Of a stretch of 64,000 nt of DNA, positions 57,528-64,000 are shown piece after piece (position 1 is the stretch's first letter; every line of letters starts with the position of its first letter). This DNA comes from Prosopocoilus inquinatus (lineage: Eukaryota > Arthropoda > Insecta > Coleoptera > Lucanidae). Location: the NCBI GenBank assembly GCA_036172665.1, contig CM069877.1:13722501-13786500 (forward strand), in the 5' to 3' direction. The position numbers and the translations under genes are program-made. The notes beneath the pieces are model-generated. The model searched no databases. It was given only the letters and a program-made list of their open reading frames with translations, and was not told where the DNA came from.

Positions 57528-59442
57528 CAGTGGCGGCTCGTGATTTACTGCGGATGGGTAATAAATGCAAAATAAATTTGTTCTTCGGCACTTTTAATTT
57601 TTGAACTAAATTTAAGCACGAGGTCCACTGAACTTTCTCTCAGCTTTCCAACGCCTTTTACCAAAAAAAAACAATTGACGAACGCGTTCTCGAGTTACAA
57701 TCAAAATTCAAAAGCGACGCGTTTTTTATTTGCTCAATTAACTGAACGTCTCTCCCTCCCCTCGCGATCGTGCTTGTCATTTTTGGATTAAATTTAAGCG
57801 GAAAATTTACAGAGCATTTTCTTAGCTTTCCAACGCCTTTTACCAAAAAACAATCGACGGACGCGTTCTCGAGTTACAATCAAAATTCAAAAGCGACGCG
57901 TTTTTTATTTGCTCAATTAACTGATCGTCTCTCCCTTCACTCGCGATCGCACTTGTCATTTTTGGATTAAATTTATGCGGAAGATTTACAGAGCATTTTC
58001 TTAGCTTTCCAACGCCTTTTACCAAAAAACAATCGACGGACGCGTTCTCGAGTTACAATCAAAATTCAAAAGCGACGCGTTTTTTATTTGGTCAATTAAC
58101 TGATCGTCTCTCCCTTCACTCGCGATCGCGCTTGTCATTTTTGGATTAAATTTATGCGGGAGATTTACAGAGCATTTTCTCAGCCTTCCAATGCCGCTTA
58201 CTAAAAAACAATCGACGAACGCGTTCTCGAGTTACAATCAAAATTCAAAAGCGCGCCACGTTTTTTATCTGCTCAATTAACTGAACGTGTCTCCTTCTCT
58301 TTGTGATCGCGCTTATAATTTTTAAATAAAATTTAAGCACCAGAATTACTAAGCTTTTGCTCAGCTTTCCAACGCCTTTTACGAAAAAACAATCGACGAA
58401 CGCATTCCTGAGTTAGAATCAAAATTCAAAAGCGCGCCGCGTTTTTTATTCGCTCAATTAACTGAACGTCTCTCCCTCCCCTCGCGACCGCGCTTGTCAT
58501 TTTTGGATTAAATTTAAGCGGGAGATTTACAGAGCTTTTTCTCAGCTTTTTAACGCCTTTTACCAAAAAACAATCGACGAACGCGTTCTGAAGTTACAAT
58601 CAAAATTCAAAAGCGCGCCACGTTTTTTATCTGCTCAATTAACTGAACGTGTCTCCTTCTCTTTGTGATCGCGCTTATAATTTTTAACTAAAATTTAAGC
58701 GCCAGAATTACTAAGCTTTTGCTCAGCTTTCCAACGCCTTTTACGAAAAAACAATCGACGAACGCATTCCTGAGTTAGAATCAAAATTCAAAAGCGCGCC
58801 GCGTTTTTTATTCGCTCAATTAACTGAACGTCTCTCCCTCCCCTCGCGACCGCGCTTGTCATTTTTGGATTAAATTTAAGCGGGAGATTTACAGAGCTTT
58901 TTCTCAGCTTTTTAACGCCTTTTACCAAAAAACAATTGACGAACGCGTTCTCGAGTTAGAATCAAAATTCAAAAACGCGCCGCATTTCTCATTTTCTCAA
59001 TTAACTGGAAGTCTCTTCCTATCCTCGCGATCGTGCTTGTAATTTTTGGTTTAATTTTAAGCTTGGGACTAGCAGAGCTTTTTCTCAGCTTTCCAACGTC
59101 TTTTACGAAAAAAACAATCGACGAACGCGTTCCTGAGTTAGAATCAAAATTCAAAAGCGCGCCGCGTTTTTTATTTGCTCAATTAACTGAAGGTCTCTCC
59201 TTCTCCTGGCAATCGCGCTTATAATTTGTGAATTAAATTTAAGTGGAGGATTTATAGGGCTTTTTCTCAGTTTTCCAACGCCTTTCACCAAAAAACAATC
59301 GACGAATCTACAACAACTTCAACTGGAAAGTGGGTGGGTTTTCCAAATAAATTTGTTTTTCGGATTTGCCCGGACGAGGAACCGGAACGGGCAACTTCAA
59401 TAGTACGAGGTGAGCGCTGCCCACCCCGACGAGCCGCCACTG
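57528..59442. mobile_element. hAT-like non-autonomous element filled by a satellite array
   Basis: The left end CAGTGGCGGCTCGT matches the inverted right end over 14 bases. The flanks are CTTTGCTC (57520-57527) and CTTTGTTC (59443-59450), an 8-bp target duplication with one difference, which is the hAT signature. The 1915-bp interior is almost entirely a tandem array, with no transposase. Confidence 0.85.
57590..59310 (+). repeat. ~181-bp tandem repeat array inside the hAT-like element
   Basis: The block CTTTCCAACGCCTTTTACC (with variants) occurs ten times, with ACGCC at 57651, 57833, 58012, 58191, 58372, 58553, 58734, 58915, 59096 and 59278. Spacing is 179-182 bp. Each monomer also carries AACAATCGACGAACGCGTTC, ATCAAAATTCAAAAGCG and GCTCAATTAACTGAACG. 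Two-monomer units at about 58200-58560 and 58561-58921 are near-identical (361-bp offset), so a dimer was recently duplicated. The ~60-codon frames are fragments of the repeat. Confidence 0.93.
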
Positions 59443-59450
59443 CTTTGTTC

Positions 59451-60614
59451 CAATTACCCACGTCATCTTTTTTCTGAGAGTGGACGAAGTAATTGTTTAA
59501 GACGGGGCGAAGTAATTAAAATAATCATAGTTTCAGTTGCTTTGCCATGTCTGGTTATAAAAGAAGGGGGTGAGTGGGTGGGGGGGGGGGGGGTGAGGGG
59601 GGGAGAAGAATCACAGGCTTGGAATTAACGAATGAGTTAAGTTGGGGAAATCCGAAGGGTCGATGTAAATGTATGTGCTGCGAAGGCAAGGAAAGTTTTA
59701 TAAATGCAATTGAAAGAGCCACAAACAAAACTATCGGGAACTTAAAGTGGGTGAACTTGAAGCGCCGTCTTGCGAATGAGAGCGAAAGTCGGTTGCGCTC
59801 GGGCTTGGGAGAAAATGATGGCGAACTTTTCAAATTTTTTTTTTTTTATTGGCCGGACATTGAAAGTGGAACTTGCAGCATATAATTGAAGGAAATTATT
59901 GAAAATGTAACAAAGTAAAAAAAATAAACGAAATTAAAGTGATTCGTCAAATTTCGACCGGCATTATCAAATTCGCGAGGGGGGCGCGTACAATATAGTG
60001 TGTTCGGTGCGATATCGGCAAAAAAATAGGCCATTCAAAAACGGATGGAGCGAACGGGATAAAGCAAACAACAGTGGAGTTGGAACTCATTTCATTTATC
60101 TTTATCTGTCAGGGAGTCTCGCATGGCTCCCGATGAGTCCTACCTTCTACCCCTTTCCGAATAGCGCGGCCCTGACCCCGCTTTTTGCTACCTGAATATT
60201 TCAATGAATCCGATCAATCATTTATTTTTCGGCTCTAGTTATTGATTCATTGTGCTATGGGATCTGACGGCTATTTTCATATCCCACGCTCATCAAACTT
60301 TGACTCGGGGTTACCCGGCCAATTTTCTTTTTCTGAAGCCTTCCTCCTCTTCCGCGCCCACAGCTAACTTCATTTATGTCGTCATTTATTAAAACATTTT
60401 CTACCTATTTTAATTTTACCTACTCGATCTAAAAAATTTCATAGATTTAAAAATCTCTTCAATGCGTTTGTATCAAAGGAAATGACACATTGACCAATGA
60501 GATTGCATCAAAGGAGACGACACATTGACCATTCCTCTGTTGTGGAAAGCGGGATCACGGCAGACACCATATCTTTTTCTTATTCTTCTTCTTCAAAGGA
60601 AATAGAACTATGTG
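59451..60614. other. Mostly unique stretch
   Basis: It includes a fragment of the 106-bp family at 59470-59525 and a G-run with GTGGGTGGGGGGGGGGG at about 59573-59592. Moderately GC-rich DNA lies at 59940-60200. No gene is recognised among the overlapping frames. Confidence 0.4.
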
Positions 60615-60616
60615 TA

Positions 60617-61481
60617 CAAGGTGACTACGCGAGAATTCCTACCCCCTTTAACTCTTTTATTTCTGATTACAGAAAAAAATCTTTAATACAAAACTCAAAG
60701 GGACTAATTCAAAGTTTCTCTGCGTAGTCACAGAGAAACAATTGAAGGTCGGATAAAAGAGACATAAACTGAACTTAAGTTTTATTTAAATGGAACACCC
60801 TGTATTTTATTACACTTTTCGTTTCGAAATAAAATTCGAATGGGACTTTATGTATAATAAAACTAATAATGTAGAAAGAAAAAAGGATAAAAAAAAGTTG
60901 TAGAATTTATTTCAGTACTGCTACAGATATTCACAACAAACAATTGAGCGTCTGACACCCAAAAAAATAAACGAAGTTTTGGTTTTAAATAAAATTTTAC
61001 CATTGACATATTAAATTGATTTACATGTTTTCTAAAAATTAACTTTTTAACTAGAAACGAAAAATATTTAGGAAAAAATGAATTTAAAAAAATGATTAAA
61101 AATTTCACGTAAAACATATTCAAAGCATTTTCAATTTTTTTTACGCAAAGTGTAAATCATTTTAACATGTTTTTATTCACATCTCTTAGTATAAAAGAAT
61201 CATTATTCAAGTTTTCTATTTCTACAATTCAAAAATAAAATAAATTAAATAGGAATTATTTTATAGACACCTTCCACATTATTGGTAATAATATATAGGG
61301 TGTTCCATTAAAAAAAAACTTAAGTTTAGTTTATATCTCGTTTATCCGACCATCAATTGTTTTTCTGTGAGCACACGGATAAACTTTGAATTAGTCCCTA
61401 TAAGTTTTGTACTAAACGCTTTTTCCTGAAATCCAAAATAAAGGAGTCAAAGGGGGTAGGAATTCTCGCGTAGTCACCCTG
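60617..61481. mobile_element. 865-bp fold-back element, copy 2 (TA-flanked)
   Basis: TA flanks it at 60615-60616 and 61482-61483. The ends CAAGGTGACTACGCGAGAA and, inverted, CAGGGTGACTACGCGAGAA are almost identical. The interior matches 24860-25839, including TACAGATA(C/T)TCA(T/C)AACAAACAA and the inner GGTGTTCCATTAAA end. The ~115-bp size difference comes from internal deletions relative to copy 1. Confidence 0.88.
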
Positions 61482-61483
61482 TA

Positions 61484-61597
61484 CTACGATGCTCAACTGA
61501 AATGATACTCCTGCATGCGAATCACACCCTTAAGAACATTTAGCGTAAGGGCTACGAAACTGTCAAATGGTATCGTTTATGGTGAGCATCGTTGTAC
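61484..61597. mobile_element. Small (~114 bp) hairpin MITE next to the fold-back element
   Basis: CTACGATGCTCAACTGAAATGATAC at the left pairs with the inverted ACAACGATGCTCACCATAAACGATACC at the right. It directly abuts the TA at the end of copy 2 of the fold-back element. Confidence 0.6.
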
Positions 61598-61599
61598 AT

Positions 61600-62260
61600 A
61601 TAAATTGTCCTCAACTGAAAAATGCTAAATAAAATGTCAGGTTAATTTGACAGAAGTGAATCTATAATACGGAGACGCGCTACTGTCTCCCTGGATCTAA
61701 TCTCAAAGGATTTTCTCCCTCCAGCTGCTGCGAACCTCCCTAGCAGCTAGTTCTCAGCTCAGCCCATATATTCTTAAAAAAAGTTTAATTTCTTTTAATT
61801 CTTAACTTTTCTCTCGCGCCAGCTGGAAAGTTGACTGAAACTGAAATCTTTTTTACATTTTTTTCTAAATTATTTTTTAACCTTTTCCTATTTTTCGGTT
61901 TACTTGGCAGCTAAAATGAGCGTTCAGTTGATGATTTGAGTTGATCTAAGCCTTCGTTTTGTTTATTTTCCACTAATGTTAATTTTGTATTAATTTATTT
62001 TTTTAATTTCACTCTAGTTGGGTTTATTAACCTTCACGGGATTTCTTTTAAAATTTTCAATTTCCTGTGTCAATTTTCTTTAACTTTTAACTTCTTTAAT
62101 TTTTTTCTTTTCGTTTTATTTGGTACTTAGAAAATGAATTGTAATTAGAAACTGCCTTCCTTCAAATGCTACATTAAGTACTGTAACAAGTATATCCAAA
62201 GCATGCGCCTTTATATCATATGTTTATGTGAAACACCTGTTTTATATTTATATTTATCTA
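61600..62260. other. T-rich spacer
   Basis: T-rich, with a short C-rich stretch (CTCCCTCCAGCTGCTGCG at about 61716). No gene or element end is seen. Confidence 0.4.
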
Positions 62261-62262
62261 TA

Positions 62263-62565
62263 CAGGGTGCTTCGAAATTGCTAGTACAAAAAAAATTCTA
62301 ATAATAGTCCTTTAATTTTCGAAATAAAAGTTACTAAACATTTGGCCAAAATTGTTAGTGCGCCACTGAGTTAAGGTAATAAGCCGTCACAACAGTCACA
62401 ACTCGGTACGTTATTATTATTATTACCGAAATTAATGCCATTTACACAAATAATGAGTTGACGGACATGGTATTATTTTATGGAAAAAACACGTGGGTTT
62501 CTTGAATTTCTTAGGAATTTCAGAAGCCACAGTTCTTTTTGTACTAGCAATTTCCAAACACCCTG
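62263..62565. mobile_element. 303-bp MITE with TA duplication
   Basis: The ends CAGGGTGCTTCGAAATTGCT and, inverted, CAGGGTGTTTGGAAATTGCT share 29 bp with two mismatches (both continue AGTACAAAA). TA flanks both sides (62261-62262, 62566-62567). No coding sequence. This is a Tc1/mariner-type MITE. Confidence 0.87.
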
Positions 62566-62779
62566 TACATTGCTTTATTTTTTTTTAGTTTCTATTTGAT
62601 TTGTTTGGGTTGACCTTGAAACGGTTTTTGTTTTAACTTTCCTGTTTTAACATTTTCCTTCAATTTTCCGCAATAATTTTTATTTTTTAATTCTCCTGTG
62701 TTGACAGAAATCGAAAAGAAAATATACTATCAATTGGTGGTATATAGAAGGCATTTCCTCAGAAGAAAGTCGTAGTTTA

Positions 62780-63092
62780 AAAAATTACAATAAAAAAAAT
62801 CGTCAAATGACGTCACGCTTTCTCGAGATTATCGTGACGTCACAAGAAAAAAATTAAAACGTCAAATGACAATGACAATGTCATCTGATTATAATCGTCA
62901 CTTGACGTTTTAATTTTTTTCTTGTGACTTCATGATTATTTCGAAGAAGCTTGATGTCAGTGACGTTTTTTTTTTAAATATATTTTTTAAATTAGGATTT
63001 TTTTCCAAGGAAATGCATCCTACATACCTTCTTGGAGATAATCAAGACGTCACAAAAAAATATAAAAACGTCAAATGACAATGACAATCAGT
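62780..63092. repeat. Inverted and direct repeats rich in TGACGTCA
   Basis: GTGACGTCACAAGAAAAAAA then TTAAAACGTCAAATGAC (62834-62870) is inverted at 62896-62931 and partly repeated in direct orientation at 63044-63080. CRE-like TGACGTCA cores and AACGTCAAATGACAATGACA recur. The short loop makes a stable hairpin likely. Confidence 0.75.
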
Positions 63093-63129
63093 TGAGAAAT
63101 ACCTTAACGTACATTTTACATCAAAACAA

Positions 63130-64000
63130 AAAGAAAATCGTTTGGTTTCATTAGTAAAAGGGGGTTACGGGGAGCGACAATTGGTTTGTAATCTCATTCT
63201 TTAATTCACGTTTTTCTTTCAATTGTTGAAGAAAAAGAACAAAGACAAACGCCAAGGCAGCAACAAAAGCAAAGGCAAAGACAAAAGCGAAGAAAAATCG
63301 TTTTATTTATTTATTTAAGTTTACTTTATTGTGATTATCCTTTGTTTGAATGTTCCTGTAATATTTTCTTCTTTTATTGCATTGAGTGTGATTTAATTTA
63401 ATTTTTCGCATGATTGTCTTTTGTTTCTTATTTTATCTTTTATGTGTTTATTTTATTTTTCTGTTTTTCTTTATTATTGTTTTATTTTTTTTGAAAAATT
63501 CAAAAAAATTACTTTTTTTACATTTACGTTTCAGTTCAGTTGTAAATATCTTTTGTTCTTGTTCAGTGCTATTGTATATTCGGTTTTTATCTGAATTTTA
63601 TGCGATCCGTTTTCATCTTATTTTTATGTTTACCTTTTATTTAATTTAATGATCTCAGTTCTGTTTAATTTTAGTTTATTTCTAATTTTCTTTCCGTTTT
63701 TATCTTTTGCTTTTTATTTTATCTTTGTACGATTGTTTCACACCTGGTGTGATTATTTTCTGCTTTTTTTTAATGTTTATTCAATTTTCTATTCACTTTA
63801 ATTCAATTGCGACTGTCTATTATTATCGTTTTATTTTCTTTGTGTAATTTTTTTATTTTATACAGTTCATTTAATTTTTTCGTTTGATTGTCTTTTGTTT
63901 TATTTTATTTTATTTTTTTTTTTTTTAGAAAATCCAAGTTTCTGCTTAGCTCAGAGTTGCGATTGTACTAATTGTAATATACCTGTAATTTGTGTCTTTT
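63130..64000. repeat. T-rich low-complexity DNA
   Basis: TTTTATTTT, TTGTCTTTTGTTT and similar strings dominate. The composition is like that of 25860-26810 on the opposite strand. The 79-codon Phe/Leu-rich frame at 63410-63649 is a composition artefact. Confidence 0.55.

Noticed and set aside
57590..59310. CRISPR-like array of regularly spaced repeats
   Set aside because: The whole ~181-bp unit repeats, not a short repeat with unique spacers, and the setting is an animal transposon.
1..64000. Prokaryotic-type defence system, operon, rRNA or telomeric TTAGG array
   Set aside because: None was seen on either strand. Gene density, transposon types and repeats all point to animal nuclear DNA.

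Overview
This 64 kb window is nuclear DNA of an animal, most likely an insect. It is AT-rich, has no operons and no dense coding, and is full of Tc1/mariner-type elements (TA target duplications), PIF/Harbinger-like MITEs (TTA duplications), a hAT-like element (8-bp duplication), a non-LTR retrotransposon, a solo LTR and satellite arrays. The species cannot be fixed from the sequence. A host protein-coding gene was not recognised. The two clear long ORFs are a reverse transcriptase (1476-3059) and a Tc1/mariner transposase (6809-7894). The region looks like a gene desert in which short CpG-containing unique islets sit between repeats.

Layout: 1.1-4.4 kb is a decayed mariner-like element with long terminal inverted repeats (TIRs), split by a 5'-truncated LINE with an intact RT ORF and a (TTA)n tail. 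A ~500-bp tandem triplication follows (4.6-5.9 kb). A nearly complete DD41D-type mariner element lies at 6.24-8.26 kb, with its second catalytic Asp replaced by Gly. MITEs and a GC-rich islet follow. A satellite with a conserved GATAGATGGCGCTGC box occupies 10.5-11.2 and 14.8-18.5 kb; much of it is a four-monomer higher-order repeat of about 625 bp. A mariner C-terminal fragment lies at 18.6 kb. From 20.0 to 24.4 kb there is an AT-rich satellite with a ~870-900 bp higher-order period, interrupted by a nest of MITEs. Fold-back elements lie at 24.9-25.8, 27.5-27.8, 54.1-56.0 and 60.6-61.5 kb. Four ~815-bp tandem units fill 28.8-32.0 kb.

From 33.4 to 49.6 kb, strongly purine-biased (GAA-rich) tandem arrays alternate with a direct ~1.4 kb duplication (35.9-37.3 and 41.9-43.3 kb), a solo LTR whose empty site is preserved in the paralogous copies, a tRNA-Ser-derived SINE, a second tRNA-like sequence and CpG/homeodomain-motif-rich islets. 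A 126-bp (42-codon) minisatellite lies at 48.8-49.5 kb. From 51.4 kb onward there are a 106-bp array, more AT-rich satellite, a 1.9-kb near-palindromic TA-flanked element, a hAT-like element filled with ten ~181-bp repeats, and small MITEs. The window ends in T-rich low-complexity DNA.

The signals most worth following are the satellite whose monomers carry a CTCF-core-like box, the satellite array enclosed within hAT-like ends, and the very long near-palindromic elements. All functional readings of these are inference.
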